Shown: positions 40,531-54,231 of the stretch, one piece after another
Numbering within the stretch: position 1 is the first letter of the stretch
How the letters are laid out: each line of letters begins with the position of its first letter
Assembly: GCA_013397865.1 (NCBI GenBank)
Contig: VZTI01005041.1
Location: 1,908,269-1,972,268, forward strand
Source: Struthidea cinerea
Lineage: Eukaryota; Chordata; Aves; Passeriformes; Corcoracidae
Direction: 5' to 3'
DNA length: 64,000 nucleotides
Made by a program: the position numbers and the translations under genes
The notes under the pieces: generated by a model
The model's input: the letters and a program-made list of their open reading frames with translations, nothing else
What the model was told of the DNA's origin: nothing
Databases searched by the model: none

Positions 40531-41899
40531 GGATAAACCTACAGGACAAACGTCCAGTACTTGACAGTATTCCTGCATCTGTCCAGGTCTGTCTCCTGGC
40601 AAATGGCCAGAGTTAACTAATTGTAAATGGTATACTGAGGAGTGGAGGGATTTTGACTGTTGGCTAATGTCGTAATCAATGCCATATATGAATTTGAATG
40701 TTAATTAAAAAACACTTGGGTTCATAGGATATGACGGCTCCCACAAAACCTTATTGGATTAGGGAACACAAACAATTTTAGCAGCAGTAATCTCCTATGG
40801 GCTACTTTGTACTGAGAAAACACGCTGTAAAGAAGCAGTAAACAGTCGCCCTTGCTGGTGTCTGACAAGACTCAAAGATGTTCAGTTGTGGGTGGAATTT
40901 GAAAACTGTTGCTGGAAGCATCAAAAGCCTGGTTACAACTGGTTGAGCTTGGACTAAATCAGCCATTCTCTTGACTGTACAAACATACAGTGAGAGCTCA
41001 AGGGATGTACATCATCTGAAGGTAGAGGAAAACCACTTCATACAACAAGTTAGTAATATTTCCCATATTGTAGGCTTTTTCACTTTGGAGACTTGAAGCT
41101 TCATTACAATGTGTAGTAGCTCTTGAAGGAGTTAAACAGTTGAAAATAAAAATGTGGATTTTCTGTGAAAATCCAAAAGCAATCAAACACATTCAGGAAT
41201 AAATGGAATGGGAAGTAGTACAATTCCTTTCAGTGCTTTCATGATTAGAAACAGGATTGTAGTCCAGCAGTACCAAAAAATGTAACCAATAATTGAGGTA
41301 GTTGTTGTTCAGTCATGGTATAGTTTGGAGGCCACTGTCCAAAGGCAGAAAACAGGTCAACAAAGACATTTGGCTGGGAATAAGGAGCAAAATATAACAA
41401 TGAATGAAAATAAGAATGGAAACAGTAGTGATAGCAAACATCATGCAAATTCCGCAGTTTTTAAGGTTCGATAAATAGAAAAAAAAAAAAACATAAGGAG
41501 ATGAGACCAAGAGACAGGAAAAAAAAAAGTAGAGAAAGGGAGACAAAGAGTTTTAATAAAACTCAGAAGAAAAGAAATTATATCAGAGCCCTCAAGGTTC
41601 CAAAGTTTCTGCAGCCTCTTCTGCTACCTGAAGTATGTTTGGCTCTAAAGCCTAGTGGAATTGGACTCCTTACAATAAGACTTCCCATGTAATGAACAAA
41701 TAGTAACAAATTATTCTATCTACTCTATTATTTGGATTTTTTAGTCTACCTCCCTCTGTTTTTACACATTCAACAACTATAAAAGCCCCCTGTAATAACC
41801 TAATTTAACTTCTTGGACACCACAGATGGTAAGTTTCCATAGACAATCTCCTTTAATTTTGAGCTACATACTTTTTTTTCCATATGTATGATGTTTCAT
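40531..41899. other. Unique non-coding DNA between two CR1 copies
   Basis: No gene is recognised. An A-rich, purine-rich stretch lies at about 41475-41560 and accounts for the lysine- and arginine-rich frames there. Some of the left part (40531-40600) may still belong to the neighbouring CR1 but cannot be aligned by eye. Confidence 0.5.
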
Positions 41900-42430
41900 T
41901 CAGTTGTACTAAAGCACACATTGTTTGCTCATATTCTGTAACCTAACATGCCCATTTTTTATCAATCTCATTCTTTATGTCATCTGCCAACTTTGTCAGT
42001 ACTTATTTTACGGGGTTTTTTTCCCCATTACTTATAATGTTAAAGAGAATGAGGCCAAGAACGAATCTTTGTGAGACCCAACCGGAACTGACCTCCTCAG
42101 AGAAAATTACTGTTGAGTTTTGACTGCTGGTTAGTCAGCTTCAATTCAGTCAATGCACGTAATGTTGACTTTGTATCATTCTATTTTCTTAATCAAAATG
42201 TCAGGCAGGAAGAGGACAAATACCTTACTGATAATTACTTTTTATCAATTGTCTTATAATCTTATGGGTAAAATGAAAGAACATCAGATTATCAGTATTG
42301 ACAGTATATATTTTCCAAAAAAATCCATTTCATTATCATTAACTACCTTACCTGACTTTAATTTTTCTATTAGTCAAGTACCATATCAGTTCTTGTATTA
42401 CTTTCCTGGGATTGACACTTAGTCTGTACA
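41900..42430 (-). repeat. Ancient CR1-type LINE, reverse-transcriptase part of ORF2
   Basis: Read on the minus strand this is a worn copy of the CR1 reverse-transcriptase core. From right to left, the reverse complement of CTGGGATTGACACTTAGTCT near 42407 corresponds to the conserved SLTSIPGK stretch. The region near 42045-42085 (plus strand GAGGCCAAGAACGAATC) corresponds to the PQGSVLGP stretch. GTCATCTGCC at 41979-41988 corresponds to the catalytic FADD box, here reading as LADD. The pattern resembles the older amniote CR1 copies seen in turtles and crocodilians rather than the young avian CR1 3' ends elsewhere in this window. Frameshifts and stops break it throughout. The left end is fuzzy (possibly reaching about 41860). 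Confidence 0.75.
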
Positions 42431-45400
42431 GCTTTGTACAGTGGAAATTTCCATTCAGATCAAATAACTGACTGTTGCCTTCTGCTTAAAAAAATAAAGA
42501 CTATTCATATCCCATGTTCATTCAGCCCCTTACAAAAGATGGATACTAGAAGGATATTTACCATTTGGGGAAATCCGTGACAATTTGGAATTACACATCA
42601 AATACTCCTGCTGCTTGCTGTGATACAAACATGGAGTATTCTCCTCCTTTCAGCCATAACAGAGAATCTGTTATGTATGGAAAGAACAGACTGAGCTACT
42701 CAGCTGAATTTTTTTTCTCCGGTATAGTCTAGAGACTATATAATGTCACATGCGTTTTTTCTCAGTTTGCCCCAGGTAAACCTGGTTTTTGACATGTTGT
42801 TAAACTGTTAAGACTCAAACCACTATTCATTGCTTGATTAGGGTTGTGAAGAAGCATCTGCTAGATATGAATGACCATTATGTCAGTAAGCTCAAACACA
42901 TACTGGTATTTGCAACCATTACATTAGTGAGTGAGCTCACTACTTACTGCTATTATCATAGTTATTTATTGTTCTCTCTTTTCTCTTTTTCAATCTTTTT
43001 CTTCATTAAAAGATAGCATCCCTGGGTGAAATTCATGCTCCAGTGTGATAGGTCATGAGCAAGTACGCAGCATGTGTTGTGCCTTCATTCAAGAGGTCAG
43101 TTTCATATGCATGTGTTTTGCATCTCACAAAAATATAGAAACACAGGGTCATTAACAATAGCAGTTACACAACTATTTTATTCTTACTGATTCACTATTT
43201 ACAGACATTTCACAGGTGAAAAGAGTCTCCATTCTGAGCTGACATAAAATAAATCCAAGAAGTCTCCCTCTTTTCATTATAGTGACCATAATATGGTTTT
43301 AAATGTGTACTGCAGGAGAACATTTTGCAGAGTAGAGACAGGCACTCACTCATAAAACAGTTCTGGCTACCAGTTTAAAGAATGACACCACACTGCACTA
43401 GCAAAACCAGACTTTGGAGTTAAAAATATAGTGAACAAAGCAGGTATCCTTTACTGTAACTGCGCATCTAACAGCAAATTCGAGGGAAAAAGAAAAAGAC
43501 TATTTCTTGGTGAAACCTGAAGTAAGATTTTTTAAAAGATAGTTATGACATGAAACATTCAGTCTTGTGCTTACTGAATTTTTTAAAAGGTTAATCTATT
43601 AAGTACACTGGTTTCCAATGCCTCGACTTCCATTTGTCACCAAATGTTCCTAAATATACACACAATGTGTATACAACCTTTCTAAATCCTACAGGATTTT
43701 CAAAAATATACATTCAACACCTAATCTACAAAGACACACTTAAAAATATATCCTAGAAAGAAACATTTTAAGAGGAGTATCAAGAGAAGGTGGATACAAT
43801 GGGAGGCAAAAAAAACCCCTTAATTGTTCACATTTTTGCAAAGAGAATAATTACAGCATATCTTTTAGGCTCCCAGTTACTAGATTTCAAAATAAGTAAA
43901 TAAAATATCTCTCCTATAAAACACAGACATTTGACAAAGCACTCACAAGTGAAATATTTTTATTCTTCTACCACTTCTTTCTATAGTAGGCAATAGAATA
44001 AACTAAAGAAAGCAAAAGGCAAGTAGTGCATTTATATTTTCTGCATCAAATTTTGCAATGGAAATTCCAATTAATCAGCTTGCAGGTTCCCATTCAACAT
44101 CTAAATTCATGTAATAAGGACAGAAGTAAACTCCAAAGGAAGAGGAATGACATTGAAATCAAATTGTACTTCTCACAAAATGCTTTTAATCTTGTTTACA
44201 TAGCCTGTGAATTAACTGCTTCAGGACCACTCCTTAATATATTTCTTTAATACATTTACTCCTGGCCCTTTTTGTCCAAATTCCTATAAAAACTGCAGAT
44301 TAGAATTGCCCTTAGAAGGTCATTCTGTGTCTAATCCAGAACGAGACTCAGCTCTTGAGTTTTTTGACATCAACAGGTTTACATCTGAAATGAGTCGAAG
44401 TGAACAAGCCCTTTGAAAATCCACTGGGAATATTCTGTTTGGCAAGGAATAAACCCACAGACTGCAAAATAGTTCCAGTAATGAAAGAAGAGGTAAAAGA
44501 TACTGATAACTTACCCCTGAATTATCCAACTTAGGTTTTTATTTAGTGCTTCCTATGCCACATAATATTTGGCTGTATCATCTCCATGTTCTCAGTGAAG
44601 CTTGTGGTGCTATCCTGCAAATTAACATGGTTTGTTTCACTTCTCAAGGCTCAGCAAAATCCCTAAAATTTGTGTGGCTTTGATCATAGGGGCAAAAACA
44701 CTTCATCCAAACCATGTGATCGAGTTCATGGGTGAAAATGAAACAAATTAATTTTAACTATTCAAAAGTTATGTGCTGTCTAAACCAGACATCTAGGCTC
44801 ATTTTATAGTAGTAAGATTATAGTATGCCTCCATAGACTGATTAATTCTCTTCAAAGATGGACCCTAATACAAGTGATGTTAATTGTCCTCCAAAGATAC
44901 TTTTCTGCATTAATTATTGAGGGAGCCTAGACAACAAGGTAGGGCAAGGAATAAGATGCCTTTCAATGAGAAAGTAGGCCCAAATGTCTTCAGTGGGATT
45001 TAAATAATCACTCTAGCTGCTTTGCTTAACAGCAATGGCAACATTTCTACAGGATTATGCAGAAGATGAGGCAGGTGAATCACAGCTTCCTGACTCAGGA
45101 GTATTGCTGTTTCTATTTAACCTGTCTTGGTATCGTGTCTGTATAGTACCACTATTCTACACTAAGTAGAATTTTACTATCACTATTCTACACTAAGTAG
45201 AATTATCTAAAGTAAAACTTTTTTCTGTACTCTCTTCTTTCTGAGGCTGAAATCTGTATCATTTTCAGGGATCATAAAGTACTCTGAGCTCATTGCAACT
45301 AATCTCGTTTTTAGCTTTTACCATTTTTTGAACGGATATTTAGTTCTGACTGCACTTAAGCTTTCTTTTCATTTCCAGTGACACTACAAACAGAAAACAA

Positions 45401-48400
45401 CATCTTTCCAACCTGTTTTATGTGCTCGTTTTTTGCTCGTTATGCTTCCACTGGGCCTCTTTCACCACAATTTTTTCTTTACAGAAAGCTACTATTCACT
45501 CTCCGCTTTGTTCCAAGCTATCACCACGGACATTTGTCACTGGGCATATAATTTTATGCTTGAGGCTCCACCTATCAAAATTTGCTGCATCAACATCTTG
45601 TCCTCTGATCATAACATAATTACCACTTTCAGAGATAATGAACCTCATCAAGGTCTTCTCTTCTCATTTTCATTTATGAATAAGTTTGGCTATGGCCAGG
45701 AGTTAATGAAACTAAAAGGGAGAGAGAGGAGACAACACTCAGATTGATATAACATTGCTGAGAGAGTGACAGGACGGCTTTTAAAAGATCACTGATATAA
45801 ATTTCATGTCAAATATTCAACTGAACCCTAAATGGGACCAAGGGTCCTGCTCTAAGATTTACAGGGTTTTGTGGGTTATTTAAAAATATGTTACACATTG
45901 AAATTAATGAATAAAATATTTTCTGATTTCAGAAAAAAACTGATGTGGTTATACATTGAAAAATACAACGATTTTCTAGTAAAATTAATATTTTCAAATA
46001 TTTCATGACAGAGAACATAATAATCCCTGCGACAGCTAATAAAATCTAGCAATTAATATATTTCATTATTCTCTTTTTGCCAGTAGTTGGCACCAAGCAT
46101 TTGAGAGAAAGATGAAAGGACCATAGTAATGAATAATTATTGAAGGAATTTCTCCAAAATCCATAATCAGCTTAAACAATGATGCAGGTGAGCCTTTATT
46201 CTTTTCAACTTTCTTCCTATAACCCAAACCAAGTAAATAACATTTTCTTTAAGGCAACTAAGAATAACCTTGCTCCTCGATGATTCATTTTCACATTAAC
46301 ATTCTTTTTATGTAGAATCAAAGAAGACTAATACATTATTTAACACCATAATATGTGTAATCAAAAATACATGTTGTGATTCCTTTTATTTAATGGATCA
46401 ACTCTAGAAGAAAAAATTTAGTGGACTAGTTAGAATAAATGGGGAAAATCACAAAAACTGACACTGAGAACTTGATACTTTTTGAAATTAATAGAACAGC
46501 TCCTAAACTCTTTACAGAATACAAGCTGATATTCCTATCCTATTGTTATTGTTATATAATCTTAGTAAAAAAAAAAACTTTGACTCACAATAAGCACATT
46601 TTTATGCGCTTTTCTGGTCTGGGGACTTTTTTCACACAACTGTAATTCCACCATCTGGAAACATTAGTTTGCAATTTATATTCCTTATATATAGGTTATA
46701 ATACAAAGTGTAGGAAAAAGCAATACGAAACAAAAGCAAAAAATCCACAAAATCAAAGGAGAAATGGGCTCTCAAGGAAAAGGCAAAAACACAGAAATAT
46801 AAAAAGAAGATTCATGTTTATTTAATGAGTGTTCCTGCTGGGGAAGAGAGCCAAAATAACCACTGACATTTTTGTGATTTTGACTTTTTAATTGCTTGTT
46901 TATTCCTTTGGGAAACCTGCTCAGGCATCCGTTAGATTTTTGCCAGCTAAATAAAGTGGTTGTTCATGTACTTCAGATTGCATTTGTAACTACCTTCATT
47001 TCTTACTTGTTTTTGAATTCACTTTGAGTTGCATGCTGATTTGAATCATAATGCAATGTTGTAAAAAACTAAAGTAATTGTACATTAGAATTTGCATATT
47101 CAATTAAACTATACAGAAACATGGAAGAAAATTAATGCCATAATGTGTTAACTGAGTGGATACTTTATACAGTAATTTATGTTCTAAAACAGAAGAACTA
47201 AGAAGCTTGACGGACTGAGCCAAGCATTCTGCAGTTGGCATAGGTATGGCATAATCTGTCGCCCTACATAGGTCACCTGCTCCTTTCTAATTCTTAGAGA
47301 CTGATTTGAGCATAAAAACCATAAAAGGCAGAATTTAACATCCAAAGTTTTATTTATCACTAATTTGGAAGACTCTGACTTGATCATCATATAAATACTC
47401 AATTCTTCTTTGAATCTCACTAAATTTAGCCTAAATAAACTCTTGAAAGTAGAAGTGTCACAGTTTAAATGCACTGTATGTGAAAAGGTACAGATAATCT
47501 TTCAGGTTTCTGCCTTTGAAGCTTCAGTATTTTCACCTTCTTGAGCTACTTTAATTTTGAAGCATCTTTTTAAAAGCACAGTCACCAAAAGCCCAGATGA
47601 GATTTCAATATTGACTTGTAGACTTGTTTCCAATTTGATACTCACAACTCTTCATTTATGACTGGCATTTTTGAGAAGATTTGCATTTCTCTTTCTTATG
47701 CACTTTACCTAGGTTTTGGTAATATCACATGGTTGTCTGCTTGTCAAGCCGCCCATTGTCCCATCTAGTTATGGTTTCTGCACCTCTTCACAGCTCTTTC
47801 CAGCCCTGATTAGCCTAAGTGATTTTCACATTTTTTGTCTCATTCCTCACTTGCTTTCCAGGGACAGTTCTTGTATGAAAGACAACTATTAATCATTTCT
47901 CACAATAAAACATTTATTCTCTCTTGTCCTCTAGGTAGATTTTTATCCATAACAATACTTGGCCTTTCCATTCATGTTTAATTCATTTCTCAGGCTTCTC
48001 AAGTCTTTGACAAGACAATTAAAGTCTACCTAAACTATACTCACAGGAATTCACAAAACTACATTCAAAGAATTCTAAAAGATTCAACCATGTGTAATAT
48101 TTTTTTCCTCAGAAAATGAACATTCTTGGCCATGTTAAGATGAGAGGCCTTATTAATATGTCCACTGCAAGAGAAGATGCAGTGTGTTGAAATCACGGGG
48201 GAAGGGAGATGTGTTGTCAATATTTGAATCACAGGAGAAACTCCTGGCAGCTTACACCTTACTGGATATTTGAAAATGTATCTCTCAATGAAATATACTT
48301 TTTTGTGTGGCTTCTTTAATGTCTAGTATAGCACAGGCTTCAATTGGTGTAATTAGCTAAGATGAAAAATCGGGGACAAAAAAATTGAAAATCAAGTTTG

Positions 48401-51400
48401 ATAGGCTCTGATGATCCCCAGGCTACCTCTCCAGATATCATGTTCATCTAGCAAGTAGGTGTTTCCAGGTCTTTTTCACTATTTCTGTTTTAGTGTTTAT
48501 TTTTATAATGTCATTGGAGTCAATATTCAGATATTTTTCTTAGTTTTACCTTTAGCTATATAAGGGTCTTTTTGATGGGGCCCTCCACTGATTTGTAAAA
48601 TGTGCCACTTTTTTCAGTAGTAGTTTTCCCCTGTATTATTATTACTTGCATTCTTCTTTGTTTTGAAAGTTTCTTTCTCTCTAATCTGTATACTAATTGG
48701 CCTTGACTAACTTTGACCAACTTAAATTCTCTTCCTTCAATATACCATTTCTCTTTGCACAATAGCAGGCCTGAAAGGGAATACAAAGGGTGAAAAATAA
48801 TTGACTGCTCTGAATAACAGTGGAATAGTGACAGGAAGGAAATACAGCAGGAGTTTTTTTCCTGGCTGACAAGGAAAAACTCTTGTTCAGATTTTAATGG
48901 CTATTTTGGATTAAGCTTCTGATGGCAGTATTTTGCCAGAGTGATAGGGTAGAGGTCTGCAATCTGACTGTTCCTCACATAGACCAATTCCTCATTTGTT
49001 GCCGGGATTCTTTTGTTAAAAACTTAAGGGCTTTTCTTTGCAACTAAAAACTCTGAATCACTGCTCTGGCAACAGGAAATTCAAAGTCAGCTTTTATTTT
49101 TATGGAGAAATACCTTTTTTTTTCCTGAATTTTCATTGAAGAATTAGTGAAAGTTCCGGAAACTGAGATGATATCATAACCATTTCTATTTTAACAGCCT
49201 TCTGTTAAGCCTGAGATTATTTTTCTCACAAATGAAACAGATGTTCTGCCTTTCTAGTGTGTAGCTGCCAGTTAAAGTTTACACCTTTCAGGAAAGGCAT
49301 GGTGAATTTCAATATACCTTTTACATTTTTTTCAACATTAATAATATGGTGCATCTTTTCCCTGGTATATTTCTCTTGCATTGCCAGAGGGGTTTATTTA
49401 AGCATCCAAAGCAGTTATGAAATTTTGTCTAGTTTTAATCAGTTGTTTACCTCTGGTTCTGATTTGAATACAGTGAAATACATGCATTACGTTCATGAAA
49501 CTTAACACTGAGGCATTTCCAATGAAATATGTAACAGAAACTGGTCATTTTCAAAGAATAGCATTCAGCATAGTGGCAAATGAAGGAAATAATGGGGTCT
49601 ATTTTTTCTCCAGAACTGATGCCAAAGAGCATTGACCAGCCCCTGAGGGACTGTGTGAAAGAATGGTTTGAGTAGAAAGCATTTCAACCTCCTGGGGAGA
49701 GAAAAAAGCCTGAGATCTTGATAAGTGGAAGATAGAAATTCTGGGTACAGCTGGTTCCCCAGTACCGGTACCATTTATGTGAAAGAAACCATACAACCAA
49801 CTACCAGATACGATGGTCAGAAAAACAGAAGAACATCCAGGCACAGGGAATTGTGCAAGAATCTCATACATGAAAGATTGAGAGGACCCAGCTACAGAAA
49901 ACTCTCCAAATAAAGAACAGATTCCAATCTAAACAATTTAAAAAGAAGAAGTTTTCTGAAGTCAGAAAATGGTGGAATTGGTTCTTTACTGAGGGCTGAG
50001 AAAAACTAGTGAAATTAGAATCAAAACCTGGAGATTCAAACATCTCCCTTTTACAAGCAATGAATTGAGCTATTGGAGAAATGTGTTTAAGCAAACTGTA
50101 AGAGTGAAAGATGATGTAACCGAGAGGCTTAGTGTGGAGCTATCCAGCAGGAATCCATATATTTCTAAGAATTGAATTGGATATGATCTAACTGAAATCC
50201 TGGTAACTGAACAACAAATTAGTTCACAGGGTTAAAAAAACCTTTTTTTCAGATGTTACAATCTAACACTTGGATTCAACAGTTGTGCAACACTAATGCT
50301 TGATGTATTTTAAATGAAGCTAGGACACTGTCATCAGGCTTTTTCTTTTTCCCTTAGGGTGCTATTGTGTGACTCCTAGTAGCCTTCTGAACTAGAAGCA
50401 CATAGTAGATCCCTCTTCAAGAAAACACACTTATTTTGTTTTAATCACTACTTTTAGCTGTCTTACGGTGCTATGCATCACAGCCTGAACAGTTCTGAAC
50501 AAGTCACTTTTACTTACAAGCAGAAGAAAGTCATCATAATGTAACTATCATCAGAACACTAAGAAGAAAATACTAAGAAAAATTTTGAGCATAATTATTT
50601 GGCAGGCTGTTGCATAGGGGCAGGACATGAGGTCAAGCATTTTTCTTTTTAAAAAGGAGCTGGATCCTTGAGTAAGATGGCAGATTTCTCCCATGGATTT
50701 CATAAGATACAGTGGAAAGTTTTGTAGTACTTAGTTTGTCCAGAATTCAAAGAATATAGGCAATTTCTAGCTAGACAACTACCTAGCTAAACACCTTTAT
50801 ACAGTAACTTGGGTGTAAATGCAAAAGATGTTGAATGCTTTTTTTTCAATGATATATATATTTTACCTATTCTATTTGAAATGTTGAGGATTTAACAGTT
50901 TGAAGCTGATGAACTCTTTATAGTTTCTCCTAAATTTTCTAAATAAACTGATTACAAATATTGTGTGCTCGTGTAGTCTGCAAGTATAAATACTTACCTT
51001 CGTACATAAGAAACCCTAGCTACCTTAGAGAACTTGTATGGATGAGTCTTAAGGACATTTAAGAAGGAATTTGTATTGTGTTCAAGGGGTCATTTGCAAT
51101 CATCTGAATTTGCTAAAGATTTCAACACAAATGATATTGTGGAGTCCTTTTCTCATATATTTGAATCTGTAAGTAATTTAAGTAGTAAATTTAAGGGTGC
51201 AGTAGTATATGAGATGGGGAGATTTACTGAAAGTTAAAAATGCCCACACACACAAATGTGATCCTGCACTGACTATGCCAAACATATTTATAGAGAAGGA
51301 TGAAATTTAAGCACAAAGTAGTGTTAGCTGTTTATTTATTTTATTACTCCCCACACACACATTCTTATTTTATTTTCCAACTTGTTACCACTGAAATTAA

Positions 51401-52530
51401 GCAAAGCAACCTTTACATAATGACAAAGATAACAACTCCACATAATATCACACACATTATGTAACCATTAGCAAGAGGATAGAAAAGTGAGTAACAATTG
51501 ATATGGATTTCTACAGAATTTTGCTAATTTACTTTGGGGTTTTTTTGTAATGGTTCGGCAAGCATGGCTGGTATTGCATATAATATTATTAGTAGATATT
51601 ATTTTGAATCTATAGCATGCAGAATGTCCTACCTTGATGCCAACTACCAATGATGTTAGTGCAAATAGTCATATAGGATGTGTGAGGGTTATAACCATTT
51701 TCCTCATTATATACTAGCACGCTGGTTTCCATAACTCTTCTCATTTCATTATCTTCCCTGGATTTTTCTCTGCTTGTTAACTGCAATCCTAATAATCACA
51801 TATCCACTCACAGCAGCTTGTCTTTCTTAATTCACTTATCACCACTCTATGCATTCCCTTGCAATCTGCAGCTTTCCTTCGTCTGTCAAACCTGTCACCC
51901 CAAAGCAGAGCAAAGAGTTAGTAGCAAAGAGGGAAAGATACAATGTTCCAGAAAGAAAACAAAACAATAGTAAGCAACAGCAATGAGGTCTGAATTTAGA
52001 CAGGTAAATTTAGGGTTCTGCAAATTTCCAGCTTTGCTCAAAAAATCAGGCTGAAGAATTGTGTGTGAAATGGACAATGAAAGGGAACTAGACTGGACAT
52101 GAAGTTTTATGAGACCTAACTATTCAAAAAGTTCAAAGGAAAATATACGGGACCTGTAATAAATAAAGAATGAGGAAATGAATGCAAGAGATGAGGAGTG
52201 ATTAGAGTTCCTTTCCTCAAACAAAATTTGAAAGGATCCAAGAGCAAATGGGAGAGATCATCCTAATAGTATGGTTCCTGATCATATTTGTCTGTTTAAA
52301 TATTTCTCAATAAATGATACTTAGAATCATGACCAGTTAAAAAGAAAATATGACAAATTCCGCACAATAGACACCAGTGAACCTCTCAAAGTCAAATGGC
52401 AGATAAATGGAAGAGCAACTGAAAGCACACAGAAATTTTCAGGTGTATTACAAGGAAGAGAAAGACCCTAGAGAAGTACAGATCTTAATAAAGAGCAGCA
52501 GATATTTTGACTTTGACCAGGAAACAAGTG
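42431..52530. other. Unique AT-rich non-coding DNA
   Basis: About 10 kb without a supportable gene. Overlapping plus-strand frames at 45422-45747 (65 and 104 codons) and frames around 49565-49913 on both strands have no recognisable domain. A hairpin TATACACA/TGTGTATA lies at about 43655-43673 and a GTACCGGTAC palindrome near 49763. Thymine-rich stretches at 47690-48060 and 48430-48780 could be very old minus-strand LINE sequence, but no diagnostic motif is left. Confidence 0.5.
45150..45204 (+). repeat. Tandem duplication of a small hairpin, 31-bp period
   Basis: CACTATTCTACACTAAGTAG followed by AATT occurs at 45150-45173 and again at 45181-45204, so the period is 31 bp. Each copy holds the inverted repeat ATTCTAC / GTAGAAT around a 5-base loop. 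The copies are identical over 24 bases, which suggests a recent duplication. Confidence 0.9.
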
Positions 52531-52572
52531 ATAGAATCATGGGATATCCTGAGTTGGAAGGGACCCACAAGA
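52531..52572 (-). repeat. CR1 LINE 3' tail, very short
   Basis: ATAGAATCATGGGATATCCT followed by GAGTTGGAAGGGACCCACAA is the 3' terminal end of a CR1 in reverse orientation. The match ends after about 40 bases, so this is an extremely 5'-truncated insertion. It lies inside two overlapping open frames (52407-52595 plus and 52448-52867 minus), which are therefore not credible genes in this part. Confidence 0.85.
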
Positions 52573-53906
52573 CTACAGGTGACAAGCAATTGTAATAAAA
52601 AGAGTAACAAACTGAAAAGCTGAAAAAAGTTTTAAGTGGCAGGGCAACAAATGGGTCTGTTTTGAGAGAATACAGCCCCATGATCTGCACTGCAGGTAAA
52701 TGGCTGGTTGTAATGGTGCCTTCTCTAACTTTAACAGACACAGGCTCTGGATTTCTCTGGTAGTATATAAAACCCAGCCAGTAGATGATAGCCCTCAGAG
52801 AATAAGGTGAGAGGGAAATTAGCTTTCCTTGAGAAGACCAGTGAAATTTCTCAGACCTTTTAAACACTAAACAAGACGTGGAAAGTAGAAAAACATTACT
52901 AAAGATTATACATCCTATGTATTAACCACAGTGAGCGGAAGAGAGGGCTTGGGTTTGTTCACAATAGTGAAAGATTTGAAAGACTTTGAATTAGATGAAC
53001 TCCAAACCAGGAAAGAAGAAATACATATATGTAGTTTTGAGGTCCAGGTAACATACATCAAAAGCCCTCTAAGCTAGTTAGGAGGTGGGGATGCCAGGAG
53101 GAAAGAGGGAAAGAACTTCTTAGTTAAGGCACAAGGTAGAAATTTTCTAACACATGAGGAAGAGGTGATGTGAAATATTAGTAAGACTTAGTATATTAGT
53201 ACAGTTGCATAAATGCAACAAAAATAGATATAAAATGTCAGAGATCATTGCCTAGGGATCTCAATAGAATTCTTGCACAAAGTAAAAAGCTTATCTGACT
53301 TTCAGTTGACAAAAGTCTGATGCCTACAGTATAAGCATTTACTGCATTGCCACGTTACATTTTTATTAGATACAAAGGCAACAGCTGACATTCTGTAAAT
53401 AAGAATAAAACATAAAATAATTGCCTGGGGAACTATTGTAGTTCCCCCATGTTAGAAAAAGAATTGAAGCAAGTATTTCTACTACTCTTCCATTTTAAAT
53501 CTAAACCAGAGAATATTGCATTTAACTCTCCAGATGTTTTCTGTGGAAAAGAAACAGGTCTAAAATAACTTATGAAGGATGTCTTGAAATTTTAATTTTA
53601 TCATAAACACTGGAATCTAGGAGTTATTTATTTCTATTTTGTAATATGCCACCTCTTCTCCATTTCTTTTGATAAAGTAACATACAGTCACGTGTTGATA
53701 GTTGTAATCCAGGTTCCAGGCATCTGAGCTTTCTGCCTGTTCAAAGGTCCATCATATAGCTACATTCAGAGGGCTTATCCATCCCTCTCACAAGTGGCAG
53801 ATTACTGAGCAGTGGCAACAGCTAAGTGGAAACGTCCTCTGCAAGTTAAAAGTTCCTTTATAAGAGGGGTGTCATTTGCAAGCATTTAAAAGAACAGGCT
53901 GGACAT
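52573..53906. other. Unique AT-rich non-coding DNA
   Basis: A 139-codon minus-strand open frame covers 52448-52867. It partly translates the adjacent CR1 tail, has no recognisable domain and sits in no visible gene context. I regard it as chance. Nothing else is recognised here. Confidence 0.5.
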
Positions 53907-54230
53907 TGTTTGACCCTGGCTGCAGAGCAGCTGCCTACCAAGGCCACTCTGTCACTCTCCTCCTCAGACTGGACAGAGGTGGAGAAAACATAACAAAGAG
54001 CTTGTGAGTTGAGGTAAGGATGGGGAGAGATTACTCACCAATTACCATCACGGGCACCACAGACTTGACTTGGGGAAATTAGTTGAGTTTTTTATCAGTC
54101 AAAATTAGTGAAACAAATCTTAAAAGTACTTTCCCCCAAACCCTACCTTCTTCCTGGGCTTAACTTTATTCTCTACCACCAGCATGGTCCACTTTTCCAC
54201 AGGGCACAGTTCTTCAGGGACAGCCTGCTC
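53907..54230 (-). mobile_element. ERVL-like LTR fragment, reverse orientation
   Basis: The left end (TGTTTGACCCTGGCTGC) is the reverse complement of the LTR 3' terminus. It is followed in reverse by the U5-like part (CACCAATTACCATCACGGGC, ACTTGACTTGGGGAAATTAG) and by CTTCCTGGGCTTAACTTTAT. It belongs to the same family as the LTR at 21552-22089. The distal part near 54180-54230 contains GTTCTTCAGGGACAGCCTGC, also LTR sequence, but with an internal deletion relative to the family. It abuts the plus-oriented fragment that follows. No coding part of a provirus is present. Confidence 0.85.
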
Positions 54231-54231
54231 T

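Noticed and set aside
45422..45747. Two overlapping plus-strand frames, the longer 104 codons
   Set aside because: No known family is recognised, and two frames are open over the same bases, as expected from composition.
47690..48060. Possible ancient minus-strand LINE
   Set aside because: The T-rich texture is suggestive, but no diagnostic word order could be matched, unlike 41900-42430.
52448..52867. Minus-strand open frame of 139 codons
   Set aside because: It includes a CR1 tail, overlaps a plus-strand frame, and shows no recognisable domain. A frame of this length can be expected by chance in 64 kb.
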